Assembly: GCF_008831285.2 (NCBI RefSeq)
Contig: NC_045145.1
Location: forward strand, 372,001-436,000
Direction of reading: 5' to 3'
Source of the DNA: Nymphaea colorata
Lineage: Eukaryota; Streptophyta; Magnoliopsida; Nymphaeales; Nymphaeaceae
DNA: 64,000 nucleotides
Shown here: positions 42,361 through 53,424 of the stretch, one piece after another
Layout of the letters: each line of letters begins with the position of its first letter
How positions within the stretch are numbered: position 1 is the first letter of the stretch
Made by a program: the position numbers and the translations under genes
The notes under the pieces: model-generated
The model's input: only the letters and a program-made list of their open reading frames with translations
Database searches by the model: none
Told to the model about the DNA's origin: nothing

Positions 42361-43696
42361 GAAGGCAATAACAGCGAGATATGGGTCACATATTGCAATG
42401 TTTCCACGATTTCAATATGAAATAGCATCCTAGAACTTCGTACTGTTACCAGAAAATAGTTTTATAGATATGGCCATCGGCATGTTTATGGGACTGGCTT
42501 CATGCATTTTTTCATGCTTGAAAATACCAAAGAAATAGTACTTTCTTTGATATAACGCTAAGCTTCCTTTAACATTGGTGGCTTCAATTACTAGGAAATA
42601 GAATGAAAATTTTCTACATTCATTTTCGCCCTTAAAGGGAGAGCTGTCTTCTATTTAACTAGAAGGGCCATTTTGGTCACTTTTAGTCCATAACACATCA
42701 TCATTTGTTAAGGGCAATTGCAAATAACATGCCACAATGACACAATGCTCACATCATATAATTCCCATCCTCCTCATTCAAGGGTTTTTCTGTTGATAAA
42801 ATTGGACTTCACTCCAAAACTTACCGGAATTTTACATTTTTGTTCATTCGCCTTGTTGTGCATTTTTTTTACGGCTTATGGGTTTGGCTTTATGCATTTT
42901 CGCACACTTGAAAAGATCAAAGATATAATTTTTTTTTTAAGATAACACCAAGCCTCTTCTAACGTTGTTGGCTTCAAATCCTAGGAAATAAAGTGAAATT
43001 TTTTCAAGTTTCACTTTTTGCCCGTTATAAGAAAGAGGGGTTTCTATTTAATTAGCATGGTTTGTGTGGTCATTTCTAGTCCATAACACACGGTCTCTTG
43101 TTAGGGGCCATTGCATTTAACATTCTTCAATAATGCAATGATGCTCATTGCTGACAATTCTCACCCTTCTCATTCAAGGGCTTTTTTTTAGATAAAATTA
43201 GACTGTGGCCCAAAACTTACCAGAATTATACAATTTTGTTCATTTTGCTTGTTGCACATTTTTTTTGGAAGATTTGTGAAATTGTGAGCTGAGGATATAT
43301 TAAAGCAAAATTTTAGAAAATGGAGAGAATTTATGTGAACTCAAATTATGGCAATTGGGGTATCCTTACTTGAGAATATGACATGAACAACAATAATAAT
43401 GGACAAATTTCCAAGCCCCTTTTGTGTATCTTTCATTGGGAGTGTGCAAGTTGTTCTACAAGATTAGCCACTCAAATGGCTCACAAATGCACAAATATGT
43501 TAAGCAAATCATTATAAAGGGCTGTACATGACCAATGCAAGTGACAGCACTCAATGAAAGCAATCACACTGCATTTCTACATCCAACTATTTAGCCTATT
43601 GGTAACTGCCGTCTGACCATTTTAGCTAATGACTAGTTGTGCCCTTGAAATCTTATTGTATATGTTGATGTAGTTGAATTATCCTTTTGTCATTCT
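42361..43696. other. Immediate 3' flank of gene B, internally duplicated
   Basis: Two direct copies, about 42490-42880 and 42890-43300, of the block found once behind gene A (11170-11600). No coding signal. Confidence 0.6.
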
Positions 43697-44049
43697 TCAA
43701 GTCTTCTGTCGTATCCTTCTTAGACCTGCAACCACTTGCTTCATTTCCATTCTCTCGTTTGTAGACTCCCTTGAACACGAAAAGCCTATCTCCATGATCA
43801 TCACCAGCAGCTCTTTCCTAGCAGTGGCATCTGATCTTTCAGTTGCAGTATTGTTGCTTTGGTTTAGAAGATGGCTGTTGATGACATCTGAAATTGCGAC
43901 TCGAAATGCTTCAGCCACCCATTGCCTCAAACTAAAATCCCCATCAAACTGTTCATCAGTAGGTTTTCTTCTGGTAAACATCTCCAGGAGAAGAATTCCA
44001 TAACTATAGACATCGGCTTTGGCCGACACATTTCTGGCCATCCCAAATT
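43697..44049 (-). pseudogene. LRR receptor kinase B, exon 2 (kinase C-lobe)
   Basis: Uninterrupted frame to a TGA at 43697: MARNVSAKADVYSYGILLLE, MFTRRKPTDEQFDGDFSLRQ, then LLVMIMEIGFSCSRES and MKQVVAGLRRIRQ. These are kinase subdomains IX-XI of the XA21/EFR type. The acceptor that should be AG reads AT (ATTAT|AATTTGGG; gene A has ATTAG). Exon 1 lies 9.4 kb away because of the Gypsy insertion. The exon itself is the best preserved coding piece of the cluster. Confidence 0.82.
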
Positions 44050-45123
44050 ATAATTCAACCACTCAACAATATTAGAAATGATTAGAAAGCACAGTATAAT
44101 TTGTTAATTCTCATGTATGACACAATTGCATTAATTGGTTTTGGTATAGAGGCCTGGAAATTAATGGACATAAGATCAATTGAACCTCCAAGCCTGCCTT
44201 TCTCTTGTTGTGTTCAAATATATACATCTACAAAAGAATACAAGATTATGATTTAGAACTGAAGTCCTATATACATGATATTCAAGTGCTCTTACAATAA
44301 TTCAACATCTATCCAGATTTTTCCTATGGGGCATGTGAGATTTGTTGAGACTCATTAAATGTATGGTGCAGTGATTTCACAACATAAAGGCCTAATTAAA
44401 CTCATTTTCCTTCTAATTCTCCTGTGACCTATCTCAAGGTTCTCTTAAATGGCTCCTAAATCGAGTGAATTATTCATTAATGCCAATTTTTAGCCATTCT
44501 TAAGCCATTAGGTTAAAAAGTATTTATGATTAGGATTCTTTTATACAAGAAAGGAAAAAAGTTTATAACTTATGCTAAAAGAAGAAGATCCATTGAAGAT
44601 TCTTGTCTGTTGAGGACATGCAAACAACAGATGTGTACATGAGCAAGAAACAATGCCAAAATTAGTTTGCAACACCATAAGCCATATGGAGAACGAATGC
44701 ATTGTCCATGCAAAAATGTAAAATAGTTTATCAATGACATTTATATTATTGAGCTAGGAACCACTTGTGCATGTCTTTATGTGTAAACTACCAAATCAAG
44801 ATGATTAGATGGATCATGGGTGTTCTCACATCAATTAATATATTTATTGATATCATATTGCAAACCACAGAAGAGTATAATTAGTTAAGCCACATAAGGC
44901 AGGACAAATTATATACATATATATATATATATATAATTGAAATCAGTGGGCCACCTATGTTACTGATGACTCTTTTTCATATTTTCAAACCCTAAAGGCA
45001 GTCCCAATGCTAAAAGCGGTTGTCAAAACATTGGCTATCATCAATGCATTTTTTTGCAATGTTTTAAACAATACAAAATAAAAAGAAAACTTACTCAGCT
45101 GATTTAAATATAAATAAATAAAT

Positions 45124-45155
<32 letters not shown>

Positions 45156-45194
45156 TCCAATAATACTGGCAAACCCACCCACTCTATCTTTGCC
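44050..45194 (-). other. Intron of receptor kinase B, exon-2 side
   Basis: Colinear with 12286-13770 of gene A but without the MITE and with one arm only of the hairpin. (AT)n at about 44914-44935 and 45128-45144. Ends at the target duplicate TTGCC (45190-45194) of the Gypsy element. The rest of the intron continues at 53185-53424. Confidence 0.8.
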
Positions 45195-46220
45195 TGTCAC
45201 ACCCCAACCTTTTTGACCCTCAAACACATTTTTTTTTTAGTTTAACATAAAGCATTGAAGTGTGACAACACAACAGTTCAAAAAAGGGAGCTATGCCATT
45301 CCAAACAATGGGGCGAACTTTCATTCATATAACAATCTTGATTCATACAAAATCACATCTAAGTGTATAACAAAAATGCCCAAACCACAACTTTGATGCC
45401 TAACAAAAATAAGACATCAAAACGACCAAACCATGACTCGCCAGCACTACCAAAGACCCAAAACCTCCCCAGTAGGATGTGAGTGAAGCCATCTGATCAA
45501 CCTGCTGCCCCGGGTCCGCCAAAACCAGAAAAAAAAAACAACTGAAGGCTTAGCCTTCGCAGTATGGTAACAAGCCAGGAAAATTCCAAACCCTATTAGG
45601 TAGGACTCAAATCTGAGAAAAATTATAAAAACAATCTATCGTCATGTCGTGTCAGGACATAGGCACATCATTTGCCAAGAAAACCCCTAACATAACCCAC
45701 AATAAGAAAAGGCCACTCAAGGGCCATAGGAACACAATCGCAATCACATGCAAGACATGTTAAACATTCCATTTCAGTCATAGCATTCACATGCCCATCA
45801 ATCACATACATTCGTTTACACACATTTCATTCATATACATTCATTTTCATTAGCTTTAGTGAATTGACAGTTCTTGTGGGTACAAACACGGGCTCGTGCA
45901 GACCGCGGGTGGCCCATAGCTGAGAGACAACCCCCGTGGTGGCCCAGAACATTATCGATCCATTCATCCGCTGCAGCGGTAGAGCATGCATCCATGGATG
46001 TGTGAATTTCAAGGAGAGATACTCAGCCTTTCCTAGGACACTCAAGTTGGGAAGGTGGAAGTCCAACGCTCCAAGCACATGACACAACAGTACCCTGGGG
46101 CCTTACACCGCCTGCGCTCCGAACAGACGAGACCAGTGACAAAAGCGGGACATCTCCCAAACACATAGCCACATCCCACTGGCCTCTCATCTCTTATTCT
46201 TTCATTATTATCATTATAAT
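45195..46220 (-). repeat. Gypsy 3' LTR, remaining 1026 bp
   Basis: Aligns with 49805-50830 and then stops in an ATT/TCA-rich run at about 46220, where pol sequence begins. Confidence 0.92.
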
Positions 46221-46249
46221 AGACTTTTTACTCTCATCATTATTATCTC

Positions 46250-49200
46250 TTACTCTTTTTGATCCACTATTCTAATAGGCTTTTCTTCCATTATCAAATC
46301 ATCTTGCACTTGAATACCTTGAAAGTCAATCACATGCGTAGGATCTGGTATATACTTTCGAAGCATGGAAGCATGGAAAAAACATCATGAACATGACTCA
46401 AGTTGGGTGGTAGTGCCAATCTGTGTGCCGCCTCACCAATCTTCTCTAAGATCTCAAACAATCCAATGAACCTCGGACTCTACTTTCCCTTAATACCAAA
46501 TTGAAAAACACCTTTAGTAGGTGAAATCTTCAAGAACACATGATTACCCACCTTAAAAGCCAACTCTCTACGTCGAATGTCGGCATAGCTCTTCTGTCTA
46601 CTCTGAGCAGTTAACAACTTCTTCCTTATTAATTGCACTTGGTCGGTGTAGTGTTGCAATACAAAAAGGTTCTCGATCTTGTCATCACCCAATTCGGTCC
46701 AACAAGCTGGCGATCTGCATGGCCTTCCATACAAGGCCTCAAAAGGTGTCATCCCGATCCTAGAGTGGTAACTGTCATTATATGCAAATTCTGTCAATCT
46801 CACATGTTTATCCCATTGCCCTTTCAAGTCCAAGACACATGCACGCAACATATCCTCTAAGGTTTGAATGGTCCTCTCAGATTGCCCATCAGTTTGGGGG
46901 TGGAACGTTGTGCTCAGCTTAAGCTTAGTACTCAATGCCGTTTGCAATTGCCCCCAAAACCTAGAGGTAAAACATGGATCTCGATCCGCAATGATAGACT
47001 TTGGCACTCCATGCAGTCTCACTATCTCGCCAATATATAACTTTGCGAGACTTTCTAAAGACTGACTGGTTCTTACTGGCAGAAAATGAGCAGACATCGT
47101 AAGTCGATCAACAATCACCCATATGACATCATGTTGTCTTCTGGTATGAAGCAAACCAACCACAAAATCCATCGTAATGTCATCCCATTTCCACACAGGG
47201 ATATCAATTCTTTGCAACAAGCCTCCTGGTCATTGATGCTCTGATTTGACCCGCTGGCAAACTAAGCACTTTGCTACATATTCTGTAATTTCACGCTTCA
47301 TTGCGGGCCACCAAAAATTTTCTTTTCATATCCTAAAACATCTTTGTACTGCCAGGGTTTATAAAGAACTTAGATTTATGAGCTTCATCAAGCAACTAAC
47401 GCTTTACCCATTCATCTCTACGGACCCACAATCTTTGTCGAAACCACGATGAACCATCTTCATCTTGATGCCAAAGAGAATCTACCTTCTCACTTTCTTC
47501 CATGTTCTTAGCAAAATTGAAATCTTCCATTTGCTTCAATATAAGTTATTCTATCAAAGGATGTCGTATCATGGTAGTCATCGTTGCTTTGTTCTCGCCA
47601 CAAAGGTAAGGCTGCCATGCTATCACATCTTGCAACAATGTCCATGAAGGAGCCAACATACTGTACATTGTTGCCTTAGCATGTCTGCTCAAAGCATCAG
47701 CCACCACATTCGCCTTGCTTGGATGATATGATATGGTGAAATCATAATCCTTTAAGTATTCAATCCAACTTCTTTGCCTCAGATTTAGATCCTTTTGGAA
47801 AAATATATACTTCAATGACTTGTGATCTGTAAACACCTCAAACATTGCCCCATAGAGATAGTGTCTCCATATTTTCAATGCAAACACAACCGCTCCCAAC
47901 TCCAAATCATGAGTGGGATAGTGTTGCAAAAGTACCTTCAACTGTCTTGATGCATAAGCCACTACACGGCCATGTTGCATCAATACACATCCATAACCGA
48001 TTCCCGTTGCATCGGTGTACACTATAAAACCAGAATAACCTGATGGAAGTGTCAGGATAGGGAGAGTAGTAAGCTTGTCCTTCAAAGTTTGGAAACTCTT
48101 TTCGCACTCTTCATTCCAAACAAACCTCACTCTTTTTGTTAATAGCTTAATCATGGGCGTAGCTATTTTTGAAAAGTCTCGTATAAACCTGCAATGATAT
48201 CCTACCAATACCAAAAAGCTTCTAACCTCAGTTGCATTGCACGATGTCTTCCCGCCTTGTACAGCTGACACCTTAGCCGGATCAATGGAAATTTCATCCT
48301 TCGAGATCATGATCGAGGAAGTTTACCCTCTCTAGCCAAATTTCACATTTTGAGTATTTGGCATAAAGCTTATGTTTGCGCAAAAGACCCAACACACTTC
48401 TCAAGTGATCTCTATGCTCTATCTTATTATCTGAGTACACCAAAGTACCATCCACAAAAACAATCACAAATCGATCCAAGTAGTCTTGAAAAACCCGAAT
48501 CATGAGGTCCATAAACGTTGCGGGAGTATTGATCAACCCAAAAGACATGACCCTGAATTCATAGTGTCCACATCTAGTTCGAAAACAGTCTTAGAAACAT
48601 CTTCCTCCCGTATCAAAAGTTGATAATAACCTGTCCTCAGATCGATCTTGGAGAATACCTTTGCATTCTTGAGTTGATCAAACAAGTCTTCAATCCTAGG
48701 AAGCAGATACTTATTCTTGATGGTGACTTGATTTAACATGCGGTAACATATACACAAGCGCATTGTTCCATCCCTCTTCTTAACAAACAACATAGGTTCT
48801 CCCCATAGTGACACACTAGGTCAAAAGAAGCCCTTATCTAAGATCTCCTGCAATTGCTTCTTCAGTTCTTTCAACTTTGCCGCTGCCATACGGTATGGTG
48901 CCTTAGAAATAGGAGTTGTCTCTAGTAACAACTCTTATCTTCAATTTAACTTCTCGTGTTGGAGGCAAACTTGACAGTTCCTCAAGAAATACATCGGGGT
49001 ACTCACTCACAACGGCAGCATCCTGTAACCTCACCGATTCAATTTCATTGGTCAACACATTGACCAAGAAAGCAACCCTTCCATTTTCTATCAAACGTTT
49101 AGCCTTCAATGCAGACACCATTAGCATATCAGTTCGACTAGCTTTTCGTGCTTAGAAATCCCTTGGTTTCATCTCATTTGTCCACAATCGTATCTGCTTC

Positions 49201-49275
49201 TCTCTACAATCTATAGTGGCACAATGTGTGCATAGCCAATGTAAGCCCAAAATAACATCAAACTCACTCAAACTT
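46250..49275 (-). pseudogene. Gypsy pol: protease tail, reverse transcriptase, RNase H, integrase
   Basis: Read downward from 49275: FDVILGLHWL (end of protease), then VSALKAKRLIENGRVAFLV and DVFLEELSSLPP (protease-RT linker), RT from about 48820 ([32 protein letters not shown]), a frameshift near 48545, [16 protein letters not shown] and the catalytic box reading FVDG instead of FVDD, RNase H with [18 protein letters not shown] and ADALSRH at 48130-47680, integrase with a zinc-finger region near 47500-47240 in broken frames and the core with D79 (ADRD) and E115 (QSERT) of the segment 47220-46480, and the tail LPPNLSHVHDVF at about 46400. The Asp to Gly change alone would inactivate the polymerase. 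Confidence 0.88.
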
Positions 49276-49299
49276 ATGAATTACCAACTGTGTAGGTAA

Positions 49300-49480
49300 G
49301 TGGAATAGGTGGGTCTCCACGTCCACCGTTGGCATAACCTTTCAACAAATACAAACTATAGTTAAGTTTGTCACATTCTGGTATCTTAAGGAGCTCAAAG
49401 ATGTGTTCACCCTCTTCAATCCATTCCTCTGCCTTAATAGGGTTTGGGCACCCACACTAGTCTGGGCGTACTGCTGCCCT
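49300..49480 (-). pseudogene. Gypsy gag scrap
   Basis: AEEWIEEGEHIFELLKIPEC followed by KLNYSLYLLKGYA is the start of the Gypsy gag core. About 30 codons later the sequence passes straight into the protease tail, so most of gag, the zinc knuckle and DTG have been deleted. Confidence 0.7.
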
Positions 49481-49789
49481 GACTTACAATCATCCAATGT
49501 GGTATTCCCATCAGAATGGGCTGAACTTAGCTCGCTTCCTACCCCAACATTGGTACTCCAATTGTACACACTAGAACCCTCATTCTCAAACAACGTCCAT
49601 GACCAATCTCTCGAATCAAAGCACAGAAGTGCATCGGCACAAAATCTCAAAACATCAATCACATTTTGTACATATAGTTTACCGTAAAAATCAAGACTAC
49701 AATAACAATTCAATCAAGTAGCGTGTACCTGGGCAACACGGCTTCACAGATAGTCCTTAACTCACATCCATAGTGGGGTTTTGTCATAA

Positions 49790-49800
49790 CTCTGATACCA
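49790..49800 (-). promoter_or_regulatory. Gypsy primer binding site
   Basis: Minus strand TGGTATCAGAG, four bases from the LTR end. Confidence 0.85.
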
Positions 49801-49804
49801 AAAC

Positions 49805-52800
49805 TATCACACCCCAACCTTTTTGACCCTCAAACACATTTTTTTTTAGTTTAACATAAAGCATTGAAGTGTAACGACACAACAGTTCAAAAAAGGGATC
49901 TATGCTATTTCAAACAATGGGGTGAACTTTCATTCATATAACAATCTTGATTCATACAAAATCACATCTAAGTGTATGACAAAAATGTCTCAAACCACAA
50001 CTTTTATGCCTAACAAAAATAAGACATCAAAAAGACCAAACCATGATGCGCCGGCACTACCAAAGACCCAAAACCTCCCAAGTAGGATGTGAGTGAAGCC
50101 ATCTGATCAACCTACTACCTCGGGTCTGCCAAAACCTGAAAAAAAAAACAACTGAAGGCTTAGCCTTCGCAGTATGGCAACAAGCCAGGAAAATTCCAAA
50201 CCCTCTTAGGTGTGGCTCAAATATGAGAACAATCGTAAAAACAATTTATCGTCATGTCGTGTTAGGGCATAGGCACATCATTTGCCAAGAAAACCCCTAA
50301 CATAGACCATGGCATGAAAAGTCCACTCAAGAGCCACAGCAACACAATCTCAATCACATGCAATGCATGCTTAAACATTCCATTTCAATCATAGCATTCA
50401 CATGCCCATCAATCACATACATTCGTTTACACACATTTCATTCATATACATTCATTTTCGTTAGCTTCAGGGAATTGACAGTTCCTGTGGGTGCAAACAC
50501 AAGCACGTGCACACCGCGGGTGGCCCATAGCCGAGAGACAACCCCCTGGTGGCCCAGAACAGTATGGATCCATTCACCCGCTGCAGTAGTAGAGCACTCA
50601 TCCATGGATGTGTGAATTCCAATGAGAGATACTCAGGCTTCCCTAGGACACCCAGGTTGGGAAGGCGGGAGTCCAACGCTCCAAGCACATCACACATCAG
50701 TACCCTGGGGCCTTGCACCGCGTGCGCTCCGAAAAGGCGAGACCAGTGGCGAAAGCGGGATGTTTTCCAAACACATAGCCACATCCCACTGGCCTCTCAT
50801 CTCTTATTCTTTCATTATTGTCATTATAATTGCACATTCACAAAATGACTGGCTAGCTCATGAGGTTGGTACACTTCACGAGTGCACCCACACGTCCAAT
50901 TGCCTCCGCACGAGGTCTACACATAACATTAACAGTCATAGGTAGCCGTCATATAATACGGGTACAAATACCCTTCAATTTCAATCAGTTACATTATTGC
51001 CCACAGAAATACATATGCAAAAAATCACAACATTCACATCTTATCCAACACATCAATCACATCTTTCAAAACTTTGCCAAATCCTTGAGAGTAGTCTCGA
51101 TCTGTGATGGCTCGTAGCTGTCCTATGCAATTATCATTCTATGATGCCCTCTAATGCACAATAGGGGTCGAGGAGACGCTCGACTCGATACCCCACCTCA
51201 TCTGTTCTAAGCAGTTATCAATTCTAGCATGCACATGCAAATGCGTAACAGTTTCCAAAACAAGCTTCTAATAGCTTTTCAAACAGAACTTGTCACATGA
51301 CAAATCATTCACAATCACACACATCTGTCACACCATTCAAAACTTAGCCAAACCATAGAGAGTAGTCTCGATTCGTGATTGGCTCGTATCTGTCCTAGAC
51401 AATTATCATTCTAGGATGCTTTCTAATGCATAATTGGGGTCGAGGAGATACTCAACTCGATACCCCACCTTATCTGTCCTAAGCAGTTATCAATCCTAAC
51501 ATGCACATGCAAATGCATAACATTTTCAAAACATGCTTCTCATAGCTTTTCAAAACAAATCATATCATATATCAAACAATTCACATGCATACACACATTC
51601 ATTCACCAAAACAATCCATTAATCACATCACAATCCTATGATCCCACGATCCTAGGAACACACATTCACACAATTGCCCAGGTAGGGATTTGCCTGGAAT
51701 GCCGCCATACCTGTCGCCTGTCCACTAAACACCTCGAATTACGACCCATGTTGCTCAAGGCCTACTTGACGTGCTCGGTGTACCTGCAAACATAACCAAA
51801 TGGTAAGTTCTCTACTCGTCTCGCTTACAATCTATACAAATCTGAAAACGCCATCATCGAGGCATGTCTTCGCCTCAAATGGGTGTCGACCCACGAAGCC
51901 CTCCAAAAAGAGTCTTTTCCCAACCCACGAGGTTGCCACCAACGATTTGAACTCAAACTTATATTTAACTTATCATATGTGCGATTCTCACTTGTTTTCC
52001 ATAGTTGAGGCATCTTCCCTACCATTAAGATTCTCAACATACAACGTATATGTACATCAATAGAAGCCCATTTCCAAGCTTTCTAAAACGGTTCTAAACC
52101 TTCACCATAACATCACAATCTCTACCATGCTTCCCTATTGCTTCGAAGATCAACACATCATGCTAGAAAAACACTTATACACATAGATTCTCGTCTGTCT
52201 CAAAATGGGCATAAACTTTCCCAAAATAGTGACATCTCTAGCATGCCTTCTAAATCATCAATTTTTAACTCTAGCATGCTCAAACAATAATTATACGTGC
52301 TCCAAAGAAAAATATACAATTAAATAGGCTCAATTACGCCTTGCTCACCCCAAATCAAGAGTCTAGACTACTGCAATCCTTCCGGCAGCCACCTGACGAG
52401 TCCAAGTGTCTCCAAGCGGCTAAAATTTCTCATTGCTGCCTCCACCAATGCCTTAAAGTCGCTGCTATGAGGGGGAAGACAAGTCCCCAAGCTGAAATCC
52501 GACCAAACAATCGTAAATAGGGTGAGCTTTTGCAAAAGACAGGTCAAAAGGGAAAATCTATCATTACAAGAAGGGAAGTCGGCCGAGAGTATGACGTTTG
52601 GTTGAGGGTGAGAGCGTGTGAGAAAAGAGAGAGAGAGCAGGTGCTAGGGAGCGAGGGCGCTAATAGAGAGAAGTGAGCATGGGCTGAGCGTGCTTGAGCA
52701 GAGAATGTGGGTGAGGGAGGTGCTGACAAAGGGAAGTTAGAAGAGCAGAGAGAGCGCGAGAGAGCGCGAGAGAGACGAGAGTGTGCAACGAGGGAAAGAG

Positions 52801-53184
52801 AGATCGTGCGAGCAGAGGGAGGGCACTGACAAAGAGGAGAGGGCTCCAGCAGAGAGCCTGGACAGAGAGAGAGTGCGGGAGAGAGGGCTGGTAGAAAGGG
52901 GGATAACACGGGAGAGAGGGGGAGAGACAGGAAGAGAGACCGTTGTTTCACCTGAGCGCCGCCACTGCCGCCGTCCACTTCCGTCGCCGCCACACTGACC
53001 TTTGTCTTTGTCGTCTCTGCATTGTGGTCGTAACAAAGGGAGAGACGAAGAGGGGAAACGAGGGAGACAAGGAAAGACGAGGGAGAGGAGGGCGACGTCG
53101 GGCTCCCTTCCACGAGTGGAGCTCGAGTCCAGGTCTGGACCCGCTCCTACCCAAACTGTCTTAAACAAAAGAACGAGCATTACA
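49805..53184 (-). repeat. Gypsy 5' LTR, 3380 bp
   Basis: Outer end TGTAATGCTCG (minus strand), inner end GGTGTGATA. The outer 450 bp (about 52600-53080) is a purine-rich GAGAGA tract that gives long Ser/Leu- or Arg/Glu-rich frames on both strands; I regard these as artefacts of composition. Confidence 0.9.
51071..51612. repeat. Two-copy 271-bp tandem repeat inside the Gypsy LTR
   Basis: Copies start at 51071 and 51342. Shared: GAGAGTAGTCTCGAT, CAATTATCATTCTA, GGGGTCGAGGAGA, CTCGATACCCCACCT, AAGCAGTTATCAAT, CATGCACATGCAAATGC. Confidence 0.8.
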
Positions 53185-53424
53185 TTGTCTCTCTTTATCT
53201 CACCTCATCACCTCTCCGGTCCCTCCCATGCGATCCCACCTTCTTTGCAACTTTCACCCTGAGAGCATTATTGAAGAGAAAGAGAGAGTGTTCGCACATG
53301 CATACACACATATAAGAACTCAAAGCCAGACTAGGTTGACTCAAGAAATGGTTCAGGCAATTATACTCACACTTCAAGAGACGCAAAATTATAATAAGAC
53401 AAAAATATAAGAGATAGTACATAC

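Larger units (their letters stand above)
45195..53184 (-). mobile_element. Gypsy LTR retrotransposon in the intron of gene B, internally deleted
   Basis: Minus orientation. 5' LTR 49805-53184 (3380 bp, TG...TA now, CA in the other LTR), primer site next to it, gag scrap, protease tail, reverse transcriptase, RNase H, integrase, then a truncated 3' LTR 45195-46220. Target duplicate TTGCC / TTGTC at 45190-45194 and 53185-53189; the empty site in gene A (about 13769) reads TTGTC. The long LTRs and tRNA-Met primer suit a Tekay/Del-like chromovirus, by inference. Deletions removed most of gag, the zinc knuckle and protease active site, and at the other end the pol tail with any chromodomain, the polypurine tract and 2354 bp of LTR. 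In a hand-aligned 128-bp stretch the LTRs show about seven substitutions, so it is older than the Copia at 2654. Confidence 0.93.

Noticed and set aside
49342-49713. 123-codon minus-strand frame between the Gypsy LTR and pol
   Set aside because: Only its last part overlaps gag, and in a different frame from the recognisable gag residues; the rest is leader sequence.
45195-50830. The 1-kb direct repeat at 45195 and 49805 considered as the full LTR of a 5.6-kb element
   Set aside because: Similarity to the intron of gene A resumes only at 53185, a matching target duplicate is there, and the TG end lies at 53184, so the true LTR is 3380 bp.
52544-53262. Several long overlapping open frames on both strands, rich in Ser/Leu/Pro or Arg/Glu/Gly
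   Set aside because: They lie in the purine-rich end of the Gypsy LTR; the GAGAGA composition lacks stops in several frames at once and no domain is present.
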